A DNA stretch of 64,000 bases from Ariolimax columbianus (taxonomy: Eukaryota > Mollusca > Gastropoda > Stylommatophora > Arionidae). Position numbers and translations under genes: made by a program. How positions within the stretch are numbered: position 1 is the first letter of the stretch; each line of letters starts with the position of its first letter. Where the stretch lies: assembly GCA_036924085.1 (NCBI GenBank), contig JAVGWX010000003.1:128180523-128244522 (forward strand), read 5' to 3'. Below are positions 44,515 through 55,509 of the stretch, in pieces. The notes beneath the pieces are model-generated. The model did not search any database, had not been told where the DNA came from, and was given only the letters and a program-made list of their open reading frames with translations.

Positions 44515-44990
44515 ATAACAAGAAGTTATAATCAATATAATCAGTAGTTCAAGACGATGTGGCTAAAGTTCATAGAATGGAATACAAGATATGAACTAAT
44601 TGAGGGACTAACTTCAGTAAATGTATTTTTGTTGTTGCTTGGGCTGTCTTTTGTTCGCACTGCAGTCATTTCCACTCCATGGTATTCGTTTGTACAAGAG
44701 TTTGTCCTAGATTGAGATTATACTGTTATGACGGACACGCTCTGATATCGCCAAAGAGGTTATGTCTATGGTTGACAGCAACGTGCCTTCCCCGAAAGAA
44801 AGTATTACTCTACAGAACATTAAAGACAGCATGTGTTTATATGTGAAACTATGTTAAACGTTAAGTAGGTTTCTATGGGTAAACACATTGTGCGTGTGTG
44901 TGTATATATAGATATATATTCAATAATAATAATTCTCGATGTTTGTTTGTACATCGGTCATAGAAAGTATATTATCTCACACAGCACCCC
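44515..44990. other. No recognisable feature (possible intron)
   Basis: If the exon at 42654-44489 is real, this is intron sequence upstream of it. Nothing else was recognised. Confidence 0.35.
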
Positions 44991-45090
44991 CCTTTCCTAT
45001 TATCACCCCCCCCCCTACCCCGCCTTTCCTATTATCACCACACACACCCCCCCCCCCCCCCCACCCCGCTTTCCTATTATCACCCCCACA
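44985..45090 (+). repeat. C-rich tract with tttcctattatcac repeats
   Basis: Three copies of ctttcctattatcac, separated by runs of up to about 16 C (45004-45014, 45047-45062). Confidence 0.9.
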
Positions 45091-45469
45091 AAACAAAATG
45101 ATGACGTACAGAAATAGATTTCTTACTTGACTTCCATCATCATTGACGGATTATTGCTATTAGATAAATGTGACAGCTGTGTTTGCTATCGAACCCCCAA
45201 AAGGGAGAAATAGTAGCAATGCAGCCTGCCAGAGGTGGAGTAAGATGAGACTAAGACAAATTGAGCATTGGACCGGCTATATCTTCCTGTAGAAATGAAA
45301 GGCAGCAAGAAAATGAAAAGAAGAAGAACACATCCCGTGGTAGAAGATAAGCTAATAAGTTAGGCCGTCAAAAATGTGGCAGAATGATTTTTTAAAAATA
45401 TTCTTTGTTCTACGATCCCTAGGAAAATGAATTATGCACTCTTTTATACGTTGACTATATATGCGATCC

Positions 45470-45635
45470 AAGTTCCGTTAACCGCTTACTCCAGTTGCAA
45501 ATGGGTACATGACTCACTGTTTAGGAAGAATAGATAAGGGAATTGTCCCTCTCACTTCATTAACACGCTATTGTCTCGTTCACTAAAGTCTCTAACACGT
45601 GATCCCTGACATCAGTGTCTATTATGGAACTACCT
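45470..45635 (+). mobile_element. SINE family 2, 3' part
   Basis: Contains actccagttgcaaatgggta, ggaattgtccctctcac and tctaacacgtgatccctgac, shared with 19990-20150 and 24265-24400. The head is missing. Confidence 0.6.
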
Positions 45636-45640
45636 TGGCC

Positions 45641-45902
45641 GTTTATGGAGCCGCGTAGCGCAGTGCTTAGCGCTCTGGCTTCGCATCTGAGTGGTCCTGG
45701 GTTCATTCCTCAGTTGAGGCGGTAGTGTTTTTTCAGGCCACAATGGCTCCCGGGTCGACCGAGCCTTAAAGTAAAAGCAGCGAGGGAGAGGAGATGGCTA
45801 CCGCCCTCATATAGCCGAGCCTTTGAAATGTGAGATCGCTAACACATCACACCCCTACGACAGTAATGCTATGGGTTACTTTACTTTACTTTACTTAAGA
45901 GA
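45641..45902 (+). mobile_element. tRNA-derived SINE, family 4
   Basis: The tRNA-like head gccgcgtagcgcagtgctta has a B-box region tcctgggttcattcct. The body gagggagaggagatggctac + cgccctcatatagccgagcc ends in gtaatgctatgggttacttt and a (ttact)n tail. A minus-strand copy lies at 58045-58297 and matches over nearly the full length. Confidence 0.85.
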
Positions 45903-46679
45903 TTTCTTAAAAACTCAGGTTTATGATCTATACGGAGAGATTTCCCAGTCGCTTAACGCTCCAGTTTTCACACTGTTATCTTTTGTTTTAAAAGGGAATA
46001 CTGGAAACCTGGTACTCAATTAGGCAAACCAACTTGAGTCTGATGTCAGATAACAGAAATAGGATGAATTTATTCCGCCATTTTGCACCTTGCACTACAT
46101 ATGCGATGTTAGACCACCTACTTTATTCAATCCATCCATCTCATTGGAGGGCGACAATGCTTGAAGAGAAATGGAAGACACTTACCCGTCTCCAGATAAA
46201 GAAATATGCCACATCACAAAGAGTACAGCTGTTCCTCAAAGGTTCCTCGTTATAGAACATATCCACCTGGACAATAGCAAACAATAATGTGTTACATCCA
46301 AAAGGATCACCTTTAAAACGGGACACACTGTACGGCTGCTTGTCAACATAAATGACAAATATGTCCTACTTTCTTATTCTTCCCATCTCCTTGGCGATCA
46401 ATATAAAATAAATGGACACCACTGAAGCTTGGGCACTTACAGGATGACTGTAAACACAAATCTACGTAAACTTTTGTGGGGATAGTTAATGACTCTTTAT
46501 TATACATGATAAGGTTGCTTCCCATTGAACAAACCCTTTTGATTGATTTTAACGACATGCGGGGATTGTTTGTGAACCTGGCCTGACGTCCACAGATACC
46601 ACTATCATTATTATCATAATCTACTGCTTGGAATCGTTGTATGTCTCAAAGTAGGACCTTCAGAACATCACCAAAGGAT

Positions 46680-47353
46680 GTATCCGTCAAACAGTCTCAG
46701 CCAGTGTGAAGAAGGAGACAGTCAAACAGTCTCTGGCAGTGTGAAGAAGTAGACAGTCAAACAGTCTCTGGCAGTGTGAAGAAGGAAACAGTCAAACAGT
46801 CTCTGGCAGTGTGTGAAGAAGTAGACAGTCAAACAGTCTCTGGCAGTGTGAAGAAGTAGACAGTCAAACAGTCTCAGGCAGTGTGAAGAAGTAGACAGTC
46901 AAACAGTCTCTGGCAGTGTGAAGAAGTAGACAGTCAAACAGTCTCAGGCAGTGTGAAGAAGTAGACAGTCAAACAGTCTCTGGCAGTGTGTGAAGAAGTA
47001 GACAGTCAAACAGTCTCTGGCAGTGTGGAGGTAGACAGTCAAACAGTCTCTGGCAGTGTGAAGAAGTAGACAGTCAAACAGTCTCAGGCAGTGTGAAAAA
47101 GTAGACAGTCAAACAGTCTCAGGCAGTGTGAAGAAGTAGACAGTCAAACAGCCTCTGGCAGTGTGAAGAAGTAGACAGTCAAACAGTCTCTGGCAGTGTG
47201 AAGAAGTAGACAGTCAAACAGTCTCTGGCAGTGTGAAGAAGTAGACAGTCAAACAGTCTCTGGCAGTGTGTGAAGAAGTAGACAGTCAAACAGTCTCTGT
47301 CAGTGTGAAGAAGTAGACAGTCAAACAGTCTCAGGCAGTGTGAAGAAGTAGAC
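46680..47353 (+). repeat. 35-bp minisatellite, about 19 copies
   Basis: Unit gtagacagtcaaacagtctc + tggcagtgtgaagaa, with occasional 37-bp variants carrying an extra tg and a tct(c/g)(a/t)gg polymorphism. Highly homogeneous. It abuts the 3' side of a minus-strand family 1 SINE at 47355. Confidence 0.95.
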
Positions 47354-47354
47354 A

Positions 47355-47640
47355 TTCTTCTGCTTCTTCGTCGGCGCTCGTCTCAAAAAAGAACGTTGTA
47401 GTAGTTTACAGTGAGGCTACGATTTCTGCGCCTTTTGGTTCGACACATCCGGTTTCAGTTGGCATTTTTTGTATTGGTACAGGGCTTGTCTTTCCACTTC
47501 GATCTCTATTCTCTTAGCTAGTCTACACTTGTGCAGTCTGCTTACATGGCTGCCTCTTGGAGACAGAATATGGTCTTAGTGAGTTCTAGTTGCTGGTGTG
47601 ACCAGCCGTCTATGAGGCGCTGGTGTTTGCCAGCTCATTC
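47355..47640 (-). mobile_element. SINE-like repeat, family 1, minus strand
   Basis: Blocks ttctgcttcttcgtcggcgc, gtagtttacagtgaggctac, cttttggttcgacacatccg, cttccacttcgatctctatt... and gtgcagtctgcttacatggc agree in order with other minus-strand copies. Its tail end touches the 35-bp array. Confidence 0.75.
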
Positions 47641-49385
47641 ACTGTGCTGCATCGTTAGCCCAAGATATTGTCCTTATCTCCAGTAACAAAAAGTTACTCA
47701 TTCCTTGTTGTATGTATCATATTGAAGTGGCATGTGAGCGAACGTTAAGGTCAGGGCAAAGTGAAATATGCCGAAGAACACCTAGTTTCATTGACACGTC
47801 GTGCTAATAACAACATCCTGTTTTACATCAGCCTGACCAACTAAGTAAGAATAGACACTTTTCCCATTGTGATTAGCTTACTGAGAAGCCTAGCACCGAA
47901 TAACAGCCAGGCTTTTCTTGTATCCCATGGCGTATGGAAGTTGCTCTTTATAGAAGCCCCATGTGAAGCTTCTCAGTAGGTTCAGCAGTACACAGTTACC
48001 AGTATCGATCTCCGCCATATTTGGTCAGTTGCTGTAACAGTCTGTTTCCATGTGCACTGTATGGACACACAAATGGATGTCTACCTCCTCGTCCTCATAC
48101 ATCTCTTGTAACACTTGGAATATGTTATTCAGTTGTATGCTTGCCCCTGTAGCCGTCACGCACAGCACAGTCTAGGCTTTTATTGTTACCTCTAACAGAA
48201 AGAAACCTCTGCCGTACCGAGGTTATGTACCCATATCCTAGCGGTCAGTAGATCGACATCTAAATTATTCGATCAGCTGCTCTTCTGGCAAGCTTATCAT
48301 ATGTGTATAGCCGCAGAGTATTTGGAGCACAGTTCATGCTTTGGGGCGGCCAGCTACAAGTGGTGGTCCTGTGGTCCTACGTCAACGAACAATGATAACG
48401 TCGAGAATGCCGTAAATATTCATATTAACAAGCATATCAGTCAACCTCTAGACGAGTGGTAATAGAGATTCTCCAAATGTTGTTTTACACACACAGACAC
48501 ATACACAAATTATTACAGACGATGACGGCAGACGTTTGGGTCAATTAATGCACTTGCCAAGGACCAGTCAAAAGTAAACAAAACACCAGTCAAATGAGCT
48601 AAATGCGGGAAGGAAGTAGGTAACTCGAAAATTATTACATCACAAATATAGGTAAATTAAAGCACTTATCGAAACAAATATGCATCGATGTTTTATTGTA
48701 TTATCTAACTTATGTTTTCAGTGTTGTTTTAGTTTTTTGTTGGACACTTTATAAAGGCTTTAATTGGTCGTAAAGTCGATCGTTGTCTGCTATTGTTATT
48801 CTGCAAAACAGAATTTCAACCTGATGATGACTCAGAAACTCATTCCCAGGGCTGCTAATTACGTTGATATGTCAACACAAGCGGGTGGTAATTTTCTCTG
48901 GATAATTTTTCTTCAACGTTGGAGCTGATAGAAGCAGTGTTTACTTTCTGATTGAGCTTGTGTTGCCTCCAAGTCCAAGTTGGCTAGAAACAGGAGACAT
49001 TGAGATTACAAAATATCAGATGGTAAGCAGCTAATTAGGCTGAAACAGCGAGTTGTATCAGATGAAATGTTCATTACAAGTAATGAATTTACTTAATGAA
49101 CACAACAAGGAACTAAGGAACTAATTGTAGATCGGAAAAAAAGAAAGTGGTATTGATGACAAACGAAGAATAGAATTTGCTTGCGGTTGTCTTTTCCTAA
49201 TAGATTATATTGTGCTATGTGTGGGTTATATTTTTATTATAAGAATTTACAACATACCCTCAAACCAATCAAATTGAGTTATCTTCTGGTAGTAATATAT
49301 CAACTACAAAAAGGGAAAATGAAATACAGGAATATAGTATGGCAATTTAGACTGGAGAAACAAATCACAAAGGACATATGCCGAT
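47641..49385. other. No recognisable feature
   Basis: AT-rich non-coding sequence. No open frame over 80 codons shows a motif, and no array or RNA gene was recognised. Confidence 0.4.
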
Positions 49386-49691
49386 ATTGTGTGAAGAAAA
49401 CCAATGTAACACATTTTCACATTTAAGTTCCAAGAACAATTTAGAAGTGGAGAAGACAGTGAGATATAATAAGAAATCAGATTGACTTTTATGATATTGA
49501 TTATGATAAAGAAGACTAAAAAAATTGGTGTCGCAATGGCAAAGACCTATCCATGTGCAGACATTTAACTCTGATCATAATACCGTAGTGATTAAAATAG
49601 CTATCGAACTAAACTATATAGAGAGATTACATACGAAAGCTCACTAAATAGATTTATTAGCATTAAAGCAGCCAAATATTAAAGAAAATTA

Positions 49692-49737
49692 CCTTGTGTT
49701 AGTCAGAAAATATACATAAAAGGGTGGAATCATACTA
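49692..49737 (+). repeat. Direct repeat flanking the mariner, left copy
   Basis: cttgtgttagtcagaaaata and aagggtggaatcatacta here resemble cttgtgttataaaatacaca and aaggatagaatcatgcta at about 50673-50714. The repeat is far longer than the TA a mariner would make. Confidence 0.65.
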
Positions 49738-50641
49738 GGGGGTTCAAGTCAAACCAGGACTAATTTTTGATAAGGGAAAAGAACAAATGTTTCAAATAAT
49801 CAAAATACCATTTATATTTGGACATAATCTCCTACGACGTTTATGCCCTTAACCCACCGCTTAAGTAATTCTTGAGAAGCTTCCACGTAAAAAGATTTGT
49901 CAGTTTGTCTGAATCAATCCAGGACAGCCTGTTTCATTTCGTCACCAGTGTTTAAATGCTGACCTCCCATGAGTTCTTGTAGGGGTCCAATCAGGTGGAA
50001 ATCGCTTTCAGAAAGGTATGTGCTGTAAGGTGGATGTGGCAATACCTCCCAGCCGAGTTTCTGCAGAAGGCACATAGTGCGGTGAGCCGTATGAGGTGGA
50101 GTAGGCTTGAACTCTTCTCTGCCGGTCTAAAACGGAACGATGTCTTGGCACCCAACGTGCACTAACCTTCCTAAAATGCAAATGGTCATAAATAAAAGTG
50201 TTCATCGAATCCAGAGAAAGACTTGCCTCTTGTGTCTAGTTCGCAACTAGTTATGCGTCGATTTTCCAGGTTAAGGCGTTCACAGGAATGACTGTGGTGG
50301 GTTGAGAACAACCACGGCCGAGATAATCACTGACGGATGTACGGCCTTCTCTAAAATATTTACACCATTCAAATGTCTTACTGTGGCTGAGTGTCTACAT
50401 TTCCGCAGGTTTCAAGCCTTCTTTTACAAGAAATTTCATCACAAAACCCTGATCCATTCAAGCACTAACAATATTGTCTGCAATTAGTATTTATCTGGTA
50501 CGTGACTGGTTCGTGACAAGTAAGCCACCTAGCAGTCATAGGACACTACGTGCCCCTAACTAATGATTGTATTTCCAGCACGCTATAACCCATTCAGGTA
50601 GAACTTGAACAGGAGTTCCGGTTTGATTTGAACGCCACTCG
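49738..50641 (-). mobile_element. mariner element, internally deleted
   Basis: About 900 bp with imperfect terminal inverted repeats: ggttcaagtcaaaccaggac at 49741-49760 pairs with cgttcaaatcaaaccggaac read on the other strand from about 50634. TA dinucleotides lie outside both ends (49736-49737, 50642-50643). A full mariner is about 1.3 kb; here the middle of the transposase gene is gone. It lies inside LINE L. Confidence 0.85.
49790..50490 (-). pseudogene. mariner transposase, broken and centrally deleted
   Basis: A transposase that would bind the inverted repeats and cut and paste the element. N-terminal helix-turn-helix region: MDQGFVMKFLVKEGLKPAEM then SKTFEWCKYFREGRTSVSDY (50455-50340). 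Linker signature: FRKVSARWVPRHR (about 50180). After that the sequence jumps to PHTAHRTMCLLQKLGWEVLP and HPPYSTYLSESDFHLIGPLQ (about 50085-49975), where the final Asp of the D,D34D triad is kept in SESDF. It ends with YVEASQELLKRWVKGINVVG (49880-49815). The first catalytic Asp lies in the deleted part, and the second (normally in a 'DNARPH' motif) is replaced. Stops occur at several points. It resembles the mariner part of SETMAR-type transposases. Confidence 0.88.
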
Positions 50642-50934
50642 TAAAACGGAGAAAGCTCACGAGAAAATGATCTTGTGTTATAAAATACACATAAAAGGAT
50701 AGAATCATGCTAATTAGAAAGCCCACAAGATAATGTATGTCCTTCGTGGGACTGACTTTAAAAATACAAGCAGCAAATATACCTTTACCAATAACAGAGT
50801 TGTAATAACAATTCAAGTCTGGAATCAAAGACGATTTCTTAAGCAAAATGAATTCGATGGAATGTCAGTAAATAATCTCAGATATGCGGATGAAACAGTT
50901 TTTGTGGACAGAATGCGAACACGAATTGCGTTCT

Positions 50935-51092
50935 TTTTCTTCTCAATCTCGCACTACAAAGTGCTGAACAGGGCTCTGCAAGTACCAGGATGTAGTCCAG
51001 GGAACGAAATACGTTGTGTCGCTAGTGTACAGCATGACTGCGATATTTGCACAATTTGGTCCGACACATCCGTCTTCGGCAGAAGAATTACA
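50935..51092 (-). mobile_element. SINE-like repeat, family 1, minus, nested in LINE L
   Basis: ttctttttcttctcaatctc, gaacagggctctgcaagtac, aacgaaatacgttgtgtcgc and ggtccgacacatccgtcttc mirror the 3' part of 53330-53480 in reverse. It separates the YADE box of LINE L from the GLDIN segment that normally follows about 30 residues later. Confidence 0.8.
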
Positions 51093-51780
51093 TAGTTTGG
51101 TTATTCTAGTGAAGAAACATAACAGATATATGGACTAGACATTAACACAGAGAAAGTGGAAAACATGGCCATTAGCATACAAATAGATTATTAATAACTA
51201 TAGCAGAACAAGAGCTTCTCCTATCTTGAACAATTAATAATGGAGGATGAAAGATAGCGATAGAAATCTGGAAAAGGATAGGGATAGCCAGATCTGTTCT
51301 CACCAACGTGAATCGTATATGGGCATGCAAACAAGTAACTAATAAATTACAAACCAGTGATAGTGTGGTATGTATACTGTTTATTACTGTATGGCGTAGA
51401 AAGGTGGACAATGAACAAAAAACTGGTGAAGACGATTGATGCCTTTGAAATGTGGATTTGTAGAAGAATGAGTATCATCTAGTGAAAAGAACAGAGAACA
51501 ATGAACTCTTGGAGACAATATGGATGCTAAGTTGATTGATGAACGAAATAGAGTCAAGTAGAAACGATATTTGTGTCACGTTAAATGACTTGACGAAAAC
51601 AATACTGGAAGGGAAGGTGGAGGGTAAACAAGCCAGAGGAAACCACATTATAAGTGGGAGGATAACATACAAATATGGACAGGGGAAATCTTAGCAGATT
51701 GCACCATCAAAGCAAGACACAAAGCACGTTGGAGATCCATTTCAACCGACCTTCAATGTTGAGATGTCACTTGAACTGAA

Positions 51781-53220
51781 CTGAGTGTTCAATTGTGTAA
51801 TGCTGTTTATTTCATTCAATTCTTCTCCTTACCATTCACAATTGTACTCAATATTTCGCGCCTTGACTAATGAGCGCATCTCACCGTATACTACTGAAAT
51901 ACCGGGACAAGTTCTCAAGATGAACACGGGCATACTTCAAAATAATAAAAACCAGAGCGCTGACAAACGCGGCCTACTGCATTCACTATCGTGTCATTAA
52001 TGTAGGCGTGCTTCGTTTCATTTTTGTTTGTAATTGCATTGTGAATCGGTAGAGAAAGGAAAATAATTGTGAGTGAGGATGTTGACAAGCAAACAAAACA
52101 TGGCCTCCGCTATAAAAAAAAAAAAACACCAGATAAACCACCCACGATGAGAGAAAGATGAAAGCAGATTTCAACAAACGTAGTTAGACGCATGTTTAAA
52201 TATATTTCAGCCGATAAGCCTGTAAATAAAACAAGGCCGCGAATATATGCTGCACTCTGTACTATTCGTAAAAACAATTGTGAAGTTAACGAGACATGTT
52301 TACGAAAACAAGTAAAATCAGTTTCGTAGGTCTGGACTCATGTGGTGACAAATCATGGCCTGTGGTACTGTATGAGTATACCTTATATCATATACCACCT
52401 TTTATATAATATACTGATAAGCCACTAACACATAACAGATTGGTTATGTCACCCATATGCACGCGAGAATAAGCTGCACAGACAGGAGAACATATCATAA
52501 AATCCTGTTACATGCTTAGGCAATTCTGTACAATAGTGCTGTTCAAAACTCGTGCCTATCTTTAGAAATCTGCAACTCAACAGTTATTGCACATAAATTG
52601 ATTACATTTTAAATGGAGAATGTTAGTTATCTTAACATTAAGGAAACAAAATAATGTGAATGGAAACAAGCAGGTGTTTTTTTGTTTTTTTTTCTTCTTT
52701 GCGGTGGGCAGAAACGAACACACGTAAACAGGAAATATATTTTTTACAGTAAATTAGAGGTATTCATTTGGTGTGCAATCTTGAAAACATTAAATTGCAC
52801 CTGCTTTTTGCACAGCCACAAGCAAATAGGGCTCATTCCCAACAGCTAGATAGTAACTTACGGTGTTCAAATGTACCTCATTACACGAAATTGTTTCTTA
52901 TATAGGTGTTGTACATGACATAGGTGTTGTACATGACATAAGTGTTGTACATGACATCACATATGAGAGAACAATTAGTATGGAAGACCCATTGCCAAAA
53001 CATCGCAATGAAGGTAAATAAATATTTTTACAGAAAGGCTAAGTGAGGGAGTTGTCGTTGTATATCGGAACCTGAAAAGAAAACAATCCAAGATTTAGGT
53101 TTATGTAAACGATCATCGTATCGTTGGTTTCAAGACTCTGGAATTTCATATCCAAAGAAGTAAGTCAGCAGGAAGAAAGAAAATTGCATAGTTTTGACGC
53201 AAACGTTATTAGGAGAGAAA
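51781..53220. other. Mostly unassigned; one small 20-bp array
   Basis: ataggtgttgtacatgacat occurs three times at about 52902-52960. The rest is AT-rich without recognised genes. Confidence 0.4.
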
Positions 53221-53299
53221 TTTGCTGAACACCTCCACGTGGTGATGTGGGCATCAAGCTGCAACAGCAAACTGGAAAAATAGAAGGGAAGGAAGGCAA

Positions 53300-53482
53300 G
53301 TCGGTACTCTAAAATGCCTGCTGAAGACGGATGTGTCGGACCGAAAGGTGCAAATATCGCAGTCAAGCTGTAAACTACGACACAACGCATTTCGTTCTCC
53401 GCACTATACCCTGCTACTTGCAAAATCCTTTTCAGGGGTTGGTAGTGGGAGATTAAAAGCGAACAAAGAAAAAAAATGTTCG
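53300..53482 (+). mobile_element. SINE-like repeat, family 1 (3' part)
   Basis: aaaatgcctgctgaagacgg, gtcggaccgaaaggtgcaaa, ctgtaaactacgacacaacg, ttttcaggggttggtagtgg and an A-rich aaagaaaaaaaa tail. It is the best match to the antisense copy at 50935-51092. Confidence 0.8.
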
Positions 53483-53673
53483 ATTTGAAAGAAGCAGAAA
53501 TTGAAAAATTTGGATGAAATGTAACAACGGCGTTGATGAATCGAAATCTACGTAATGGAGAAATGAAAGGGACGATAGCTTCAACTTTAGAAAATATACT
53601 GACGGAAAAAACATCATTTGCTCGAAGTTGTTTATACATGTGCACTCATTCTTTTACGTCTATTACATTTCAG

Positions 53674-53683
53674 ATCTGGGTCT
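53674..53683 (+). repeat. Target-site duplication, left (SINE 5)
   Basis: atctgggtct, identical to 53933-53942. Confidence 0.85.
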
Positions 53684-53932
53684 GGGGACGGCGTGGCCTA
53701 GTGGTTAAAGTGACACGGCTCACAACCAGAAGGTGCTGGGTTCGATCCCCATCACAGCACTCGCTGTTAACCCGGGGAAGCAAACCCTTAGAAAATGCAG
53801 GAGGAAGCAGACCCTTACATAAAATGCATGCTGAAGTCGAATGCACTGGGCCGACAGGCGCAAAATAAAAACGCAATGCAACGCACACCGCCTTGGGATT
53901 AGAGAAATAAGGCGAACGAAAAAAAAAAAAAT
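53684..53932 (+). mobile_element. Complete tRNA-derived SINE, family 5
   Basis: About 249 bp. The tRNA-like head ggggacggcgtggcctagtg has the A box and ggtgctgggttcgatcccca the B box. The body has cccttacataaaatgcatgc, gaagtcgaatgcactgggcc and cgcaatgcaacgcacaccgc, then gcgaacg and an A13 tail, bounded by a perfect 10-bp target duplication. Its 3' half resembles the family 1 repeat (aaaatgc(a/c)tgctgaag, then (g/c)ggaccga, ggcgcaaa), which suggests a shared 3' domain. Confidence 0.92.
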
Positions 53933-53942
53933 ATCTGGGTCT
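53933..53942 (+). repeat. Target-site duplication, right (SINE 5)
   Basis: atctgggtct; partner of 53674-53683. Confidence 0.85.
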
Positions 53943-53944
53943 AC

Positions 53945-55060
53945 GGACTATCAATTTGTGAAGCGATAAATTTCCGTCGCATAAAACACGTTTTCATTTT
54001 TTTTAAATACACCTGCAGAAGGCAACTGACACGTATTTGTCGGTATCCACGAACCTTCATCGCGCCGGAGGCGTACGTCAGTCACGCATTCACCCTTCAG
54101 CTTTTATTCATGAATTATTTAGCCCAGAGATCGTAGAAATAGCCATTATTTGACTGCTGAATACACCACACACATCTACACAGGTTTTTGGCGGTTGAAG
54201 AGTTATATGTTCGATTACAAATGGATTTTGAACGATTTATCTTATTATTACGCGGATTGTTGCCAGACGATTTTTTGGGAAGGGGAAGTAGGTTGTAAAA
54301 GATTTTGTGACGTATATCTGTTTATTTTGTTTATTTAGATGTGATAAATAAGTTTGAATTGGATACTAACAGTTGTGTCGATATTATAAACACAGTATCG
54401 ATACGTTCTTGTGGTTTCCATGGATTTCTATCTTACTCACTAGGCTTAGCCTATTTGAGTCTAATTTTTAAAATTTTTGTGTTGCAAATGTTCGCCTTCA
54501 TCTTCTTGTATCTCAGAAACTAACAAACACTCAACAAAAACAATAACACCAACACATTCTTTAATCATTTGTGTATATACACACAACAAAATCATATTTA
54601 ATGACCAACAAATTGAGAGGTTACAGGTTCTCAAAGTGATCAACCGTCGTAAAATATGAAATTTTGGGGAAAATATTGCGGTGTGGTGAAGGTTTTAGAA
54701 AATATTTCTAACGGGAATTAAACATACGACTAAGATTTCTCAAAAGTGATCAATTTGTTCAATTACAGGAAATTATATTTGTATAGGGGTAATATAATTA
54801 TTTCGCGGTCAAAAATAAAAGATATTTATTAGTGTAAGAAAATGGAAGTATCTACAGTTTGATGAATTTTAAAGACTTAATGTCGTCGGAAATGTAAGTC
54901 TTGCAAAAGTACATGTTCAAGAAATCTGGAGATATTAGATTAAATCTGGGGGCATGAGTTTTTGAAACGGACTACATTGGTCATATAGACGAACCTCAAC
55001 ACAAAGCTATTTGGTAGCCATGAAGAACTCATTACTGCAGTTACCTAAATCTAACTTAAT
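53945..55060. other. AT-rich stretch without recognised features
   Basis: Only short open frames, none with a motif. Confidence 0.4.
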
Positions 55061-55089
55061 TGGACCATGTGCAAGCACAATAAAAACAC

Positions 55090-55290
55090 ATTGCGAACGA
55101 GAAGAAGAACAAGAACGAGACGAAAAAAAACGAAAAAAAAGAAGAAACAGAAGAGAAAGGAGAATAACAACAACAAACACAATAACAACAAGTAGACGAG
55201 TAAGAATAAAAAGAAGAAGAAGAAGAAGGAAGGAAGAAGGAGAAGAAGAAGAAGAGGAAGAAGAAGAAGAAGACGAACAACAACAACTGC
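55090..55290 (+). repeat. Purine-rich (GAA)n/(ACA)n tract
   Basis: gaagaagaag, aaaaaaaacg and caacaacaac blocks in about 200 bp of almost pure purine sequence on the plus strand. Confidence 0.9.
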
Positions 55291-55482
55291 AGTAGAAACA
55301 TATGAGGTGAGAGTGTGTGATCTGTCGAATATTTTAGAAGCCGATCTTGTGACCCATAGGAAAGTGTCTAAGCTGTTTTTTTTTAAAAATAATACTGGAG
55401 ATACCATTTTAAAAACCTTTCCTGCGCACTTCGTGGTGACTGATGCAGTGTAATTTGTTATTTCTCAGCCATAGAAATACCC

Positions 55483-55500
55483 CCCCCCCCCCCACCCACA
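55483..55500 (+). repeat. C-run
   Basis: A run of about 13 C followed by acccaca. Confidence 0.9.
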
Positions 55501-55509
55501 TACACACTA

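Larger units (their letters stand above)
49390..51780 (+). mobile_element. LINE L remnant, host of a mariner and a SINE
   Basis: Plus-strand pieces: TNVTHFHI and KWRRQ*DIIRNQIDF (about 49400-49485), FNSDHNTVVIKIAIELNYIE (about 49568, endonuclease SDH box), then a mariner insertion. RT follows with FDGMSVNNLRYADETVFVD (50851; FADD reads YADE, so it is dead), then a family 1 SINE (50935-51092). It resumes with YGLDINTEKVENMAIS (about 51128), KTIDAFEMWICRRM (51432) and WTGEILADCTIKARHKARWR (about 51677). The linker and first half of the RT between endonuclease and YADE are missing or unreadable. Confidence 0.8.

Noticed and set aside
46680..47353. CRISPR-like array
   Set aside because: The 35-bp units are head to tail with no spacers.
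53684..53760. Functional tRNA gene
   Set aside because: It is the head of a SINE with an A-tail and a 10-bp target duplication.
55051..55407. Hydrophobic Leu/Phe-rich frame
   Set aside because: It is the complement of a purine tract and only mimics membrane segments.
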